A stretch of DNA of 64,000 nt from Rhizophagus clarus (GCA_015698045.1 BLAL01000058.1:1056501-1120500), one strand, 5' to 3'. Shown: positions 1-12,566, numbered from the stretch's first letter. A program made the numbers and translations. The notes: a model not told the origin generated them from the sequence alone.

Positions 1-1437
1 CAGAAATAGTTAATTTATTTTCGGTCATAAGTAAGTCTGCGTCTCCAAAATTAAATCCATAATACTCAGAATAGAAATTATTAAAGATAGCATATTTATA
101 AAACTTTTCATACAATATACGACACAATTTCATACCATTATCTTCGTCAAAATAAAAAATAAAACTATCTGTTGAATGGATAAATTTATCATAATATTCA
201 ATATAATTAATATCTTCTACATCTTCTATATAATGATAAAATCCAACTGGAGTATAACCACCAAATATCTTTTGTGTATTTTTACATTTAATTAAAACCA
301 AAATTGGGTCTTGCAAGTTACATTTATTTCTAAATGATTCAGTACTGATTTCATCTTGGCTGCCTTGATAAATAAGGTCAAACTTGTATAATGTATCATT
401 ATAACTACGAATAAAATCATCATCTTTTCTATCAATCCAATTAATAATTATAGAAATAAGGTACGGTTCAATAATATCTGTTTCAATGCGATTCCGTGGA
501 GGCAAAGTGATTGTCTTTGGTAAGGTACCATTATTATAAAATTCTTCAATTTCTTCGTAAATACTATTAGGAATAATGGTTTTATATGGATGAACTTTAT
601 CAAAATAATCTGTAGGTGAAAAATCACCAAATCGAATAAGAGGAATATATTGATCCAGAGTTTTACTTAATGCCTCGTAATCCTCATTGGTCCATTTGGT
701 TCTATCACTATTCACACTTCCTAAACCAGGGGTTTGTTCAATTCCCCACTTAATTAAGCAATCCCAAACATTGATTTCATCAATCTGTAAATCATCCCGC
801 TCAAGTAAATGATAGAGAATATCTTTATCTAACGAGGGGAAGTTTTCTGAAGTAAAAAATTGTTGTGGATTTACACAAATAAGATCAAGGCAAAAATCTT
901 GTAATATCTCAAAATTAGTATGTTTAAACACAGTATGAAAGACGAGTTCAAAATTTCCCTGAATCCAAGTTGTATGATTCTTAATCAAATAATATTGAAC
1001 AGGCTCAAAAAATTCTTCAAGGTTTAGTTCATCAGAAGCAACTAGAAGCCCCAAAATATCTTGTCCGAAATGTTCTTCCAATTCAAGATCACCCGTATAA
1101 ATATATCTTAGAAGGGAATAATTGTGAATTATAGTAAACACAAAAAATAATTTATTAATAAAATTATAAAATTTGTAGCTTACTTTAGGACTATATCAAA
1201 AACAGTTGGAGTAATGTTTGGTTTATTAAATATAATCATATCATTCTTTTTTGTATTCCATTCAGTTGAAAGTGCACTTTTAAAGTATGAAGAACGAGCA
1301 CGTAAAATTACCGAATGTGCTCTGAATTCTTTTGTATTATCGTTTCCGCCAACTTGAATAATAACGTTGAAATCATCTGCATCATTTAATATTAAAGAAA
1401 AATCTTTTGAAAGACCAGAATGAAATGACAAAGGCAT
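1..1437 (-). CDS. BTB-BACK-TLDc protein, 3' end cut by window
   Basis: Exons read as 1437..1184 and 1106..1 on the minus strand, with a 77-bp GT-AG intron (1183..1107); the junction gives VLK|YIYTGDLELEE, the family signature. About 453 codons are visible without a stop. Exon 1 holds the start of a BTB fold (MPLSFHSGLSK, DADDFNVIIQVG, FRAHSVILRARSSYFKSAL). Exon 2 begins with the end of BTB, then a BACK-like helical region (IDEINVWDCLIKWGIEQTPGL, about residues 220-240) and the TLDc domain (DLIYQGSQDE, KIFGGYTPVGFY, YGFNFG). BTB proteins are usually Cullin-3 adaptors; TLDc domains elsewhere act in oxidative-stress protection and V-ATPase regulation. This combination is massively expanded in Rhizophagus, with unknown individual roles. 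Only roughly 20-30 C-terminal residues should lie outside the window. A TATA-like TATAAATAAAG sits about 75 bp upstream. Confidence 0.88.
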
Positions 1438-2308
1438 TTTTAAAGGTCGAAAAAATTAAAATAAAAATAAAAATTAAAATTTGATAAAACTTCAATGTAG
1501 ATCTTTATTTATAATAACAAAGTACAGTAGTACAAACCCAGCCGTCTCACGTAGTTAATTTTCATTTGTTAATACATGACATATATTCACTAGCTACTTT
1601 GACAATCTTTACTGATTTTTTTTCATAGTATCAATTTTTTGCAACCGTGGAATTGTCGCTCTCTTAGTAATAACATTCGGCTACTGTCTCATTTTATACA
1701 ACATTTGGTAGACAAAAAAGTCAAAGTTTTATAATTTTTGTCAAAAGATCTTCGAACTAATTTCTAGTTATTTATTTGATAGTAATAATAAATTAATAAA
1801 CAATTAACGTTAAATAATCAAAATTAGTAATTGCTTTTTAAATTTTTATTTATTTTTACTATCTTTAGCAAAAATGATTAATTTTTTTTCTTATTAATAA
1901 TAAAAATTTTCTTTTATTTATCTTCGAACGTTTCTTCCTTTGGTTATATTTATGTCCAAATGGGATTATTTTTTGAAATCTGGGTATAACTTTTTATAAA
2001 TTTAATTCTTTCTTTAGAACAACAAATTGAAATTTTTTATCATGGACGGTTTTATTTTTTTTCTTTTATTTTTTTTTTTAGTTATCTGAGACTCTAATTT
2101 TCTTATTGTCTTAGTCACCTAGTCAGTGGTACTTTCTGTTCGAGAAAAGTTCTACATTAATGTTTCGATTCAGATAAATCTTTATAAAAAATGTATTATT
2201 TTTATCCGGTTAATCCGATTTGGTTCTATTTTGTAGGGACTTTGGACGGATCCTATCATAACTGGTTGGGGAAAACAAATCGAGTAACATTAAATTGTCC
2301 AGTATATA
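1438..2308. other. 5' flank of the BTB-TLDc gene, T-rich spacer
   Basis: No gene is visible. The first ~130 bp are duplicated, diverged, upstream of the broken copy at 6535-7236 (shared phrases such as GTACAAACCCAGCCGTC versus GTGCAAACCCAGCCGTC), so the duplication unit included the leader and promoter. The remainder is T-rich. The phrase TCGAACGTTTCTTCCTTTG near 1925 recurs near 27700, which also flanks a BTB-TLDc copy. Confidence 0.6.
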
Positions 2309-3397
2309 CAGATGGTGCCCAAAATTATCCGGCCACTTTATTTTGCCAAAATTATGCCAATCATCACGTGTTATTATGATGTAAACAAACAATAATTTTG
2401 TATTTATAATCGCAATGAACAATCCTCTGCGCCACATTTCTTTTGGAACTTTCCGGAAAAATGAAACCACTTACCCCAAAAACTCGTGGTGCAATTGTTT
2501 ACGGTCACATTCAAGTCGCACAATTGCCAAACAACTGGGGTGTGGGAAAACAACAATTAATGACATACTTAAACGCCTTCGTGAGACTCACTCTTTAACA
2601 CCAAAAAAACAAACTGGGCATCCACCACTTCTCGACTCACCAGCTCAACAAAAACTTAAGTCCTTCATTAAAGAAAACAATGAAAATCGTCGACTTTGTT
2701 CAAAAAAAATTGCGACCACTTGGACAGCCCAAACAAAGCAACCTATTTCTTGTAATACTATACGCCGAAACCTTAAGAAAGTTGGACTTACAGCATGTAT
2801 TCCTCGTCGTAAACCTGCAATGACAGAAGCACATTGTCAGGCTCGGCTTGAGTGGGCTTATGAACATGAAAATTGGACAGAAATCAGTTACTGGCCAAAC
2901 ACATGCTAAAGTTATTAATGATTTTGTTGTACCTACCTTGCACACACATTTTCCACGAGGTAATGGAATCTTTCAGGAGGATAATGCTGCACCACACCGT
3001 TCAAAAGTTGCTACGGCCGCACGTGAAAATGCTGGGATTGTGACGCTTGACTGGCCAGCTCAGTCACCAGATATCAATCCTATAGAAAATATCTGGGCTG
3101 AAATGAAGATGATGATTCGATGTCATTCGCCACCACCATCTAGTATTAGTGTGCTTATGGAGTATGCTACAGGTGCGTGGAATGACATTCCTCCTGAATA
3201 TTATAGAAAACTGATCAAAAGTATGCCTCGGAGGGTTGATGCAGTTATTTCCGCAAATGGAAATAGAATAAATTATTAAATTTTTGTAAATTTTAATAAA
3301 GGAAGGCTGTTAAACTTAAATTTTTATTTTCATCATATTTAACATATATAAGTTTTTCGAATTTGAAAAGTGGCCGGATAATTTTGGGCACCATCTG
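2309..3397 (+). mobile_element. Tc1/mariner-type DNA transposon, defective
   Basis: A 31-bp terminal inverted repeat is readable at both ends: left arm 2309-2339, starting CAGATGGTGCCCAAAATTAT, and right arm 3367-3397 as its reverse complement, with TA dinucleotides immediately outside (2307-2308 and 3398-3399). TA target duplication and a transposase with DNYPH-like and SPDxNPIE motifs are diagnostic of the Tc1/mariner superfamily. At 1089 bp it is shorter than a typical 1.3-1.6 kb autonomous element, matching the internal deletion in its transposase. The two arms match over all 31 bp, suggesting the insertion is not ancient despite the broken gene. Confidence 0.93.
2461..3279 (+). pseudogene. 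Tc1-type transposase, frameshifted and internally deleted
   Basis: The likely original start is ATG 2461 (MKPLTPKTRGAIVYGH), after which the frame slips by one near 2510 into the helix-turn-helix portion (SRTIAKQLGCGKTTINDILK). A paired-type DNA-binding region follows (ISCNTIRRNLKKVGLTAC). At about 2880 the reading jumps from ...AYEHENWTE to VTGQTHAKVINDFVV in another frame. The block expected between them, which carries the first catalytic Asp, is absent, so roughly 60-70 codons are missing. The second catalytic region (QEDNAAPHRS) and the third (WPAQSPDINPIENIW) are intact. The protein cannot be catalytic as it stands. Stop TAA is at 3277-3279. Confidence 0.88.
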
Positions 3398-5029
3398 TAG
3401 TGTCGGTCACAAATGATAAATAGAAACAATTGCAATTTGAAATGTGAATAATATGTGTTATTTACTAAAATTTAACAATGTCAAAAAAAAAATATTTACA
3501 TTTTACAATTTAATTGCAAGTATGACAATACATATTAGCGATTTGATAAGCATTTTAACAATTTTGATAATACATTTTAATTATATTGATAATACATTCT
3601 AATTAGACTACATTGATAATACATTTTAACTACAGAACTACATTGATAATATATTTTAATGATTTCGATAATGATTTTTATATGCGTCAACTTATACATA
3701 CGATTGTATTGCATCCATATCGTGACCACTGACCAAACCTTGATGATATATTTTCAACTTGGTCATGATGTAACTTGATTTAAAGGTTTCTACAAAGCAC
3801 GAACCGTTTTTTCGTTTCAGACATTTAACAAAACACAATCAGTTTAGTTTTTGTTTTGTTTTTTTTTTGTATATAATATGATCATGTATTTAGATAGGTC
3901 ATCGTTTTTAAGGATGACGTGAATTGCATATAGGATGGCATAATGAAGTAAAAAAAAAAAAATAAATTAGGAGACTCACTCAGCTGGAAGTTCATCGCAA
4001 AACCATGTATTGCTGATGTAGTTTCGATTTTGTAAATTATTTTTTAATAAAACAAATTTTCACATTCAAGTATTATCGAAAAAGTCAAAAAAGTCAATGA
4101 GCATGCTGAAGGCTATACACATTCTTTTCCAGAAAGAATGGAACATGTGAGAATAGCTGTGAAGAGGCATAGAAGCCGGTGGAAGCTTCTCAAAGTGGAA
4201 TAAAAAAGGTAGGGTCATTGAGGAAAATCGAATTAAAATTTAGGAACAGATAGTGCTTGGATAAAAATGTAATAACTTCACCATGTATTACAGGCCACGT
4301 CCGAACAAACAGTATCCTAAATTATCTTTATAAACGACTGATTTCTATTGAGTATCCTTTGTCTCGTATTTTGCAATATTTCACTTCGTTCATGATCTGG
4401 GATAAGCATTCCCCGCTGGTGAATGGACTTTGTTTGCAGAAATATATGTGTCACGGCCACGAGCTGAATCATGGTATATAGGGAGATTTATTTCCCGCAT
4501 ATATAAATCTTGTAGCGTTAATAATTTTTTTTTTTTTTTTTTTTTTTGAGCGGATCTGTTGATCAGATTTTCGTGAGGTGACCAAAAAGTTCTCATGCAG
4601 AACTTAATCCTTTATTAACCTATATATGCGGAAGTGGTATAGATAAATATGTATGGGATCTCGTAGTTAGCAATATTAAAAATAGAAACGGAAATATGAG
4701 ATCAAAAAGATAATACGACTCAAGGACTCGCAATATTGACCTAGGATCTACGTAAGTTTACCATAAAATGATATATATATATCGAAAAAGATAAAATGTG
4801 TCATGCCAAATTATTTAATTAACGCTTTATATATGTAAAGAAAGTAAAGAATAGACATTTTACATAATTAAAATTAAATTTGATCCTCATTTCCCTTTCT
4901 TATTTAAATTTTCATATAAATTATTTCTCATCGTATTTGGTTCCATCTACTAAACCATGATGAGCGAATGTTGGGATGAAAATTTTCAATATTTTTTGAA
5001 TAAATAAGAAGTGTTAGAACATTTCTTCA
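3398..5029. other. AT-rich spacer with one short coding-like relic
   Basis: No convincing gene. Positions 4072-4202 on the plus strand give an open stretch (IIEKVKKVNEHAEGYTHSF then PERMEHVRIAVKRHRSRW) that looks like a decayed exon but matches no family I recognise. A 21-bp T run occurs near 4527-4547. Positions 3530-3670 contain a loose iteration of GATAATACATTTTAA. An open frame at 4257-4481 has no recognisable motif. Confidence 0.35.
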
Positions 5030-5990
5030 ATATTAATGGATCCAATACAGGTCCGATTTGTAAACAAGACAAGAATCACATCAAATTCGGTTTCATAATT
5101 TCTTCTTTATGCCATTGTTGTTTTATACCATTGTTTAATTTCCGAGGTTGAAATCTTGGTTGATACATCTCGTCCCAAATACTTTATTTGTGAAATGATC
5201 GCTAATTTCTTTCCATTGTTTACAGAACCAAGAATCTAGCGGTTATCAATGTTTGGTAACAGTGAAAAATACCTCCCTCAAGTGAGCGGGCTATATTGTC
5301 ATCACATAACACTGACTTATTAAAACTTGCAACATCTTCAGAAATTTCTTATTTTTAATAAAGATATTATGTTTATGTAACCTTACTTTGCGCTGGTATC
5401 AGCACCTAAAGCACACGAAACATATCGGAAAATTGCCAATTCATGTTCTTTTTTGTGACTATATTTTGTTCTTTCAAGCCTGGTTGAAGTTTCTAAGTTT
5501 TATAATCAATAGAATTAACTCTTTACACTTGAATATATATTGGACTATCAATAAGGGCTTTTTTGATAATGTCCATACAGAGATTCAAAGTTTTGCCACT
5601 TCAAGGAGAATCATGAGTTGGAATTAAAAGATGATGATCTGAAAACACAGCTACTACCTTAGAGATTAGAAGCGTGTTGTTAAGTATCTTTAACAACCTG
5701 AAGGACATTACAAGAGTATACCAATTACCCTAGAATTGGATAGATAGATCAAACCAGCTCGCTCAAGTTCACCAATAGATGTGGGTTTCCTTATCATTAA
5801 AATCTTGCTTCCATTATTCAGGTCAATAAATATGTAACAGGGATCTTTTAGAACTTCTATAAACTCAGGAGTATCATATCTTCTTGTTATCTGTATGCAG
5901 GACTAATATTTTTGATTCCTAACCCATTCACATTTTTCCTATTCCTATCCCTCCAGGTATTAGAATCTTTGTGGTCAGGACTTGTGCGAT
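5030..5990 (-). pseudogene. Decayed multi-domain gene, possible P-loop NTPase
   Basis: The minus strand carries several coding-like stretches in different frames. At 5975-5900 there is KILIPGGIGIGK, resembling a Walker A loop. At 5880-5720 there is RRYDTPEFIEVLKDPCYIF, then IDLNNGSKILMIRKPTSIGE. At 5340-5230 there is EDVASFNKSVLCDDNIARSL. At 5240-5040 there is FCKQWKEISDHFTNKVFGTR followed, after a frame change, by STSEIKQWYKTTMA. The order (ATP-binding-like, unknown middle, basic C-terminal part) loosely recalls the Crinkler-type NTPase/nuclease proteins abundant in Rhizophagus, but no single motif is conclusive. Frameshifts and stops separate every block, so it is not functional. Identity is speculative; the coding character is better supported. 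Confidence 0.3.
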
Positions 5991-6534
5991 ATTTGTAATT
6001 AAAACAAGCCACCCACTTCTAACATTAAATTTAGAGCTTTGATCACGACTATAAAACTTGTGGGAAGGAATATTTACAGCGGGAGGTTACTATATTGACG
6101 AAAAAAGGAGAGAAAATCAAGTTTCTCACTAAAAAATGGAAAATGAATTTTAAGTAAGAACGGGACTGCACAATAGTATATATTACGCACATGTTTGTTT
6201 TCTCTTTTTTTTCGGATTCTGTATTCTTCATCCGAGTACAAGTCTCCGTGACTTTTTTTCCTTATCTGAATAAAAGATGCGAGATAACGTGAATTTCTTG
6301 TTCGAGAGGTAAACCATTGGCCAGTGGCGGTGACGGGCAGTAACGATGGTTCCATAATGATGTGAATGTGCTTATAAGGGGTTTTCTGTCAAAAGTTCCT
6401 CAGTAACATCATTCGATTGAAAAGTTCGCTTCTAAGATCTCCTTAATGGTGATTTGGTCATGGGGCTTGACGTTAAGTAATTTCTCATTCTCGTCTCTTG
6501 TAGTAATCATAACCTCCCATAAGTTAAGTTCGCC
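5991..6534. other. Spacer, nothing recognised
   Basis: Two overlapping minus-strand frames (6049-6355) have no recognisable motif and biased composition. The segment ends abruptly at 6535, where BTB-TLDc homology begins, so a rearrangement breakpoint lies here. Confidence 0.35.
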
Positions 6535-7236
6535 TAGTTGGTTCAATTTCCCACTTAATTAAACAATCCCTAACATCGATTCCATCAATCTGCAGGTCAT
6601 CTCATCCAAGTAAACAATGGAGAATCTCTTTATCTAACGAGAGGAAGTTATTGAAATAGGTAATAGTTGTGGATTCGCACAAATATAGGCAAAAATCTTT
6701 AATATCTTAAAGTTCGCATGTCTATATATATATGTATATATAAAGACAGTATGAAAAGATCCAAATTTTCCTGAATCCAAATTGTATGATTTCTAATTAC
6801 ATAACATTGAACAGGCTCAAAAAATTCTTCAAGATTTAGTTCATCAGAAATAACTAGGAGTCCCGAAATAACTTCTCCGAAATGTTCCTTCAATCCAAGA
6901 TCACCTGTATAAATATATCTTAAAAGGGAATTATTGTAAATTATAATACTTAATAAGCCAAAATAATTTATTAATAAATTCATAAAATTAATAGCTTACT
7001 TTAGGGCTATATCAAAACAGTTGAAGTAATGCTTGGTTCAGTAAATATAATCGTATCATTCTTTTTTGTATTCCATTCAGTTGAAAGTGCACTTTAAAGT
7101 ATGAAGAACGAGCACGTAAAATTACCGAATGTGCTAAACTCTTTAGTATTATTATTTCCGCCAACTTGAATAATAACATTGAAATCATCTGTATCAAGAA
7201 AATTTTTAAAAGACCAGAATGAAATGGCAAAGTCAT
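6535..7236 (-). pseudogene. Truncated BTB-BACK remnant
   Basis: Homologous to the first half of the 1-1437 gene. Start ATG is at 7236 (MTLPFHSGL), but exon 1 is frameshifted around 7190-7205 and again near 7100, so only HSVILRARSSYFK and similar pieces survive. Exon 2 reads YIYTGDLGLKEHFGEVISGL then LNLEEFFEPVQCYVIRNHTI and frays near 6750, with an ATATATAT expansion at 6722-6740. Homology ends inside BACK at about 6535; the TLDc half is missing. The upstream leader (7237-7340) is duplicated too, so this is a segmental copy rather than a retrocopy; the intron position is also retained. Confidence 0.85.
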
Positions 7237-8889
7237 TTTTAAAAGTCGAAAAATTAAAATAAAAATAGAGACAAATTAAAAGGAACCGAAATGTAGATCA
7301 TATTTATAACATAGTAGTGCAAACCCAGCCGTCATCACGTGTTAATTTTCACTAGCTGATTTACCGATTTTTTTTTCATAGTATAAATTTAATCGCTTGT
7401 GATTAGTTTTCAACTTAATTACTAATGATTATGATTATTATCATTATATCACACAGTTTTACATCATCCCACGAAGATATCGCCTTATAATAATATCATA
7501 GCTCTGAAATAATGATGATGAATTTAATAAATTGAGAATCCAGTCGGGTTGACCCAAAATATTCAGGTCGGGTCAATCTTTTTTTTTTTTGTGATGAGGC
7601 TTTGAGGCGTCACCATGATTTTTTTATTGAAAATATATTGTGTATATATATTCTTTAGCGGTTATCTAAGACTTTATATCGATTTTTTTTTTTTAAAAAA
7701 AATTTTAAAACATTTGCTTAATAAATTCATGTTAATTATTAATGTTTGTTAATATTTATTATATAGTTATTCCAATTTGTTATTTTTTTTTTTAATTAGA
7801 CTGAAAATTGGCAGCTCATTTAATAAATTATTGGAGAATTTTTTTTAGTAATTATTTTATAACATAACTAAGAGATTTTTTTTTGACGAGAATTTTTTCT
7901 ACCAACAAGTCGACAGTATTTTAAAAATTTTAGTGTAAATTCAAATTTAGTTTTGTTTTTAGAAATATAGTTGTAGTTTTTCATTTCTTTATTTTTTAGG
8001 TCGGGATACCGGATTGTGTCTTGGCCGCATCATTATTTCTCCATCCACTCGTTTATTTCCCCTTTTGTATTACTCATCCTCTTTTTCATTAGCTATATTC
8101 TTAAGATAGAACTGCGTTTGCAGATATTGATTATGTTTTCGGATATATGTTACATCAACAAAAATGTTAATAGGACGTGCCATTTTACGTAAATCCAATG
8201 TAAACTTCTATTTGTAGCCTTACAATTTAATCATTTCGGACGCTTAACAAAGAGATTACGTTAAAAAAAATATATGTATATGAAAATGATATTTTGCAAT
8301 AATGAAATATTACGTTAAGCAAAAAAGAATTCATTAAGAGTTAAAATTTGTAAAACAATAATAATTCAACCCGACTGACATGATTTTAATGCATTGTGTT
8401 AAAGATTGTTCATACTTTATTGAATATCATTATACTCAAAAAGGATTATTCTTACATTCTTCGTTTAAAGTTTTAGCAAAAACCTTCAACATCAAATAAA
8501 GTTGATTATTAGCTATTATATTTAAACTAAGGACAAATAAATACTATCATTACTTTTATTTGAATGCTCCATGAACATTACTTGAATATACTATTTGTAA
8601 TAATCTTCTAATGTCTAGAAGGGTTCAGGTCAGTATTCGGAAAGTGTAAAAAATACTGTGTTATAATTTCTCCATTTTCCAGAAATTTTTGACGACGATT
8701 CCGGTGATCATATTTTTAAAAATAAGATCAATTTTAATTTGCAAGATAAAAATTTATTTTCAGTTAGTTGATTTAAAAAATTTATATCCAAATACTTAGT
8801 TTAAGGTTGCTATTAAACAATTTAATATAATGGATATGAAAGGAAGAAATTTAAACATTTTATTTAATTCTTTCTACATATCACGTACA
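7237..8889. other. AT-rich spacer between BTB-TLDc copies
   Basis: No gene found. The first ~100 bp are the diverged leader shared with 1438-1560. The rest is dominated by poly-T runs and AT-rich DNA. The TLDc homology of the next copy becomes legible at about 8890. Confidence 0.5.
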
Positions 8890-9061
8890 TGCCATTATTT
8901 CATATCTTCGTTTTCATCAAAATAAATAATAAAACTATCATCGGTTAAATGAATATAACTAAACCTCATTCTCTATATAACAATACATTTCAACTGGAGT
9001 ATAACCCCAAACATTTCTTGTGTAATTTGACATTTAATTAAAAATAAAATTGGATCTTATG

Positions 9062-9957
9062 CCCTACGAAAAAAGAATGTCCGGAAAATGTCTACGAAAA
9101 TGTCCGGAAATTGTCCAGGTGCTTCAAAAATTGTCATGAAAATGTCCAGGAAATTGATCTATTTTGCTGTCCGGAATTTTTTGCATGCCCAGTTTTTTTT
9201 ATACATGAAATTTTCCGGACAAATTCTAGACAAATAAACCCAACAAATTCCGGACATAAAATATTCCGGACATATTCTGGACAAATAAACCCAACAAATT
9301 CCGGACATAAAATATTCCGGACATATTCTGGACAAATAAACCCAACAAATTCCGGACATAAAATATTCCGGACATATTCTGGACAAAATAAACCAAACAA
9401 ATTCCGGACATAAAATATTCCGGACATATTCTGGACAGGATAAACCAAACAAATTCCGGACATAAAATATTCCAGACATATTCTGGACAGGATAAACCAA
9501 ACAAATTCCGGACATTTTAAATTCCAGACAAATTCTGGACAAATAAAATCAACAAATTCCGGACATAATAAAATTCCGGACAAATTCTAGACAATGTTTC
9601 TAAGAATATAAAATTTTAAATTTTAAAAAAATGCAAAAAGCACAAAACTGATATTTATAACCACCTCCTGACGTAATAAGTAAAATTGAAGAGCAGCCAA
9701 AAATGCTATCTATGATGTTAATTCAAACTTTGGTTAATCGTGTAGGAAGTGGTAAACTCCTGCTGATCATCTGGGATAAAATTGGATTGTTCAGAATTCT
9801 GGAAAATTCCAGACAAATTTGAACCCGGACATATTCCGAACATCCGGAAACGCGCACGTTTTGGAACATTTTCTGGATTTACCAAACGTCTGGAAATTGT
9901 CTGTTTATTTTTCCGGACAATTTCAGCATGAATTCTGGATGCATTTTTTTCGTAGGG
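9062..9957. mobile_element. 896-bp non-autonomous element, CCCTACG ends, 3-bp TSD
   Basis: Ends are CCCTACGAAAAAA (9062-9074) and its inverse TTTTTTCGTAGGG (9945-9957). The flanking triplet ATG is at 9059-9061 and again at 9958-9960. Deleting the element and one ATG rejoins the TLDc exon at exactly the length of the 1-1437 gene (23 nt on both), which fixes the boundaries independently of the repeats. The interior has no transposase. It is filled with TGTCCGGA-type motifs near both ends and a tandem array in the middle (9248-9592). Short CCC/GGG-ending inverted repeats, a 3-bp duplication and iterated subterminal motifs fit the CACTA/Plavaka (CMC) style of DNA transposon; that superfamily call is inference. 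Confidence 0.87.
9210..9592. repeat. 51-52 bp tandem array inside the 896-bp element
   Basis: Seven near-identical units start (at TTCCGGAC) at 9248, 9299, 9350, 9402, 9454, 9506 and 9557, giving periods of 51, 51, 52, 52, 52 and 51. Each unit holds three copies of a hexamer related to TCCGGA: two CCGGAC and one CTGGAC in most units, with CCAGAC variants towards the right. The variants differ mostly at CpG positions (CCGG to CTGG or CCAG), which looks like deamination of methylated cytosine. Open frames through this block are repeat artefacts. Confidence 0.93.
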
Positions 9958-10967
9958 ATGAGGTAAATTTATTACTAAATGATTCGTTATCCATTCCATC
10001 TTCGCTACCTAAATGAATAAGTTTGAATTTATATGATGTATCATTATAACTACGAATATAATCTTTATCTTTCTTATCGATCCAATTAATAATTCCAGAA
10101 ATGAATTTTGGTTTGATAATATCCGATTCAATGCAATTTCTTGGAGGTGAAGTTATTGTTTTTGGTAAGGTACCTTTAGTATGAAATACTTCAATTTTTT
10201 CATAAATATTGTTAGGAATAATAACTTTATATGACTGAATTTTATTAAAATAATCAGAATGTGAAAAATCCACAAATCGAATAAGAGAAAAATATTGATC
10301 CAAAGTTTTTTTTAAAGCCTCACAATCCTCATTATTCCATTTAGTTATATCACTGTTCAGACCAGGAGTTTGTTCAATTCCCCATTTAATTAGACAATCC
10401 CAAGAATCGATTTCATCAATCTGCAAATCGTCTCGCTAAAGTAAACAATAAAGAATATCATTATCTATCGCGATCGAGGGGAAAACTGTTGAAGTAAATA
10501 ATGGGACTGGATTTATGCATATGATCGATACAAAAATCTTGTAATATCTTAAAATTAGCATGTTCATACACAGTATGAAAGACGAGATCAAAATTTTCTT
10601 GAATCCATGTTGTACGATTCTTAGTTAAATAATATTGAACAGGCTCAAAAAATTCATCAAGATTTAGTTCATCAGAAGCAACAAGAAGCCCTAAAATATC
10701 TTCTTCTAGATGTTCTTCCAATTCAAGTTCACCTGAATAAATATATCTTAAAAGAAAACAATTATAAATTATTAATAAAAAAATCAAGATAATTTATTAA
10801 CAAAATTATAAAATTAATTAATTACTTACATTACCCCGACTGTTTTTAGTATGGTCTTAATGCTAGGTTTACTAAATATAATTATATCAATTCCATTCAG
10901 ATGAAAATGCACTTTTAAAGTATCAAAAACGAGCACTCAAAATTACCGAATGTGCTCTAAATTCTTT

Positions 10968-12566
10968 CCCTATCAAAAAACGGGATACGTTTTTAATAAG
11001 ATTTTTATACGATTTTTTTCCTTAGAAATAACGCATCACAATAGACCGTTGAAAAGATACGGAAAATTGCACAATTCCGTATCACTATAAATATGGTTTG
11101 GATATGGAATTTGCATGGAATGCATTCAGAATTTACATGATTTAATCACTGTTTTACCATGAAATTTATATTATTGCTTATTAAATTTAATGTTTATATT
11201 ACAATTTATTACTAGACTTTATTTACATAAATTTAATTTTATTTATTAAATCAAAAAATAAAAAAATAAAATAAAACACAAATATATTATGAATAGTTTA
11301 TTCCTATCAAACCAACTATTGCAAACCAAAACAAAAAGAAACATTAATACTATTACTACAGATGTTTCTTTAAGAAATTTGATTTTTTTTTAAGAAATCA
11401 AAAGTCTCCAGGAGCACTTAGTCCAAAGAAATAACCTATTCCTTACAAAATAAATGAAAAAAGACACTAGTACGTTTCTTTAACTCAATTAGACCAACGC
11501 TTCCCTATTGTGCCTATAATTCTGGATTCATCCAAGTCATCAGGAGTCAGACAACCTAAAAGCAAAAAAAAAAGAAATATAAGCTCCACATATATAGTAC
11601 CTGCAATCATCCAAGTCTCAAAACGTCCGGTTCCTATTTGACTTACAAAAAAAAAGTACTTCAAAATTGACCCGCAATAAGAAAAAAGGAACCAAGTAGC
11701 CAAAAAAAAATCTGATCTACAAAATAAAAGAATAAAAATAAATAAAAAAGAAAGGATAGTGAGGTGAAAGTAAAAAAGTAAAATAAATAAAAAAAAATTT
11801 TTTTTTTTTTTTGAAAAAGGAATAACGAAGTTAGGGAAGGACATAAAAAAAAGATTTTTAAGGGGATGACAAAGTTAGAAAAATAATGCAAAGGTAACTT
11901 ACATAACCCGGCATCAGTAGTCACAGTTAGTCCATCTTTAACCTTTAACCTATGCTGTCAGAGGAGAACATCCAGAAATAATTCAGTAAAAAAGGGGGCA
12001 AAAATAAATTTTTTTTAAAAAAGAAGAGAGGGTAATGAATGGGAATAAAAGAATAAAACCAAAAAAAAATTATTTTTTTTTTTTTTAAAGAGGGCAACGA
12101 AGTTAAAAAAATAAAGGAAAAGAAGTTTTTAAAAGAAGAGTAGCAAGTAAGAATAAAAAAGAGGGGCAACAAATAAAAGAAAAAAAGAGTTTTTTTTTAA
12201 AAAAAAAAAAAAAAAAAAATAGCGAAATAAAAAGTCGGAGAGGAAGACAGGAAGACAGGGTGGAAGATCAAAGCTGGGTTTATATAAACAAAAAACGTAT
12301 CATAACAAAAATCACGTGATCACATATTATGACATATGACGATAAAATCGATAAAATCATTATTTAAAAAAAACAAGTTCAAAAATTCCGTATACGTTCT
12401 GTACATATTAATTTTTCCGCATACATTCCATATGCACCAATTTTTTAAAAAACATTCTAAAATGAATTACGTATTAAATATACGGAATTTATTATATGGA
12501 ATTGGTAAAAACATATATCAAATGTTTATAAAACGTATCCTTTCCATATACAGATTTCTTATAGGG
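10968..12566. mobile_element. 1.6-kb CCCTAT-ended element, copy 1
   Basis: Starts CCCTATCAAAAAACGGGATA (10968) and ends ...TTCTTATAGGG (12566). TTT is duplicated on both sides (10965-10967 and 12567-12569), and the BTB exon of the surrounding gene resumes after it. A second copy in inverse orientation lies at 32453-34138 and is nearly identical over long stretches. The outer ~250 bp at each end carry iterated TTCCGTAT/ATACGGAA motifs. The core alternates long poly-A/poly-T tracts with short gene-like islands, one of which reads on the minus strand as GCLTPDDLDESRIIGTIGKR then WSN stop (11485 region), behind a pyrimidine-rich AG. No transposase is present, so it must be moved in trans. Confidence 0.9.

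Noticed and set aside
2191..2470. Overlapping frames around the left transposon end
   Set aside because: They run across the inverted repeat boundary and have no motif; they are by-products of the element's end sequence.
4257..4596. Frames on both strands near the poly-T tract
   Set aside because: No motif, no splice context, and one is built from the T run (KKKKKKK).
9111..9583. Open frames on both strands of the 51-bp array (for example repeated MSGIC/CPEYVRN phrases)
   Set aside because: They exist only because the repeat unit lacks stops; several frames are open at once and composition is repetitive. Not a repeat protein.
11485..12172. Phe/Leu-rich 'membrane protein' frames in the 1.6-kb element
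   Set aside because: Translations of poly-A/T tracts; not conserved in frame between the two copies.
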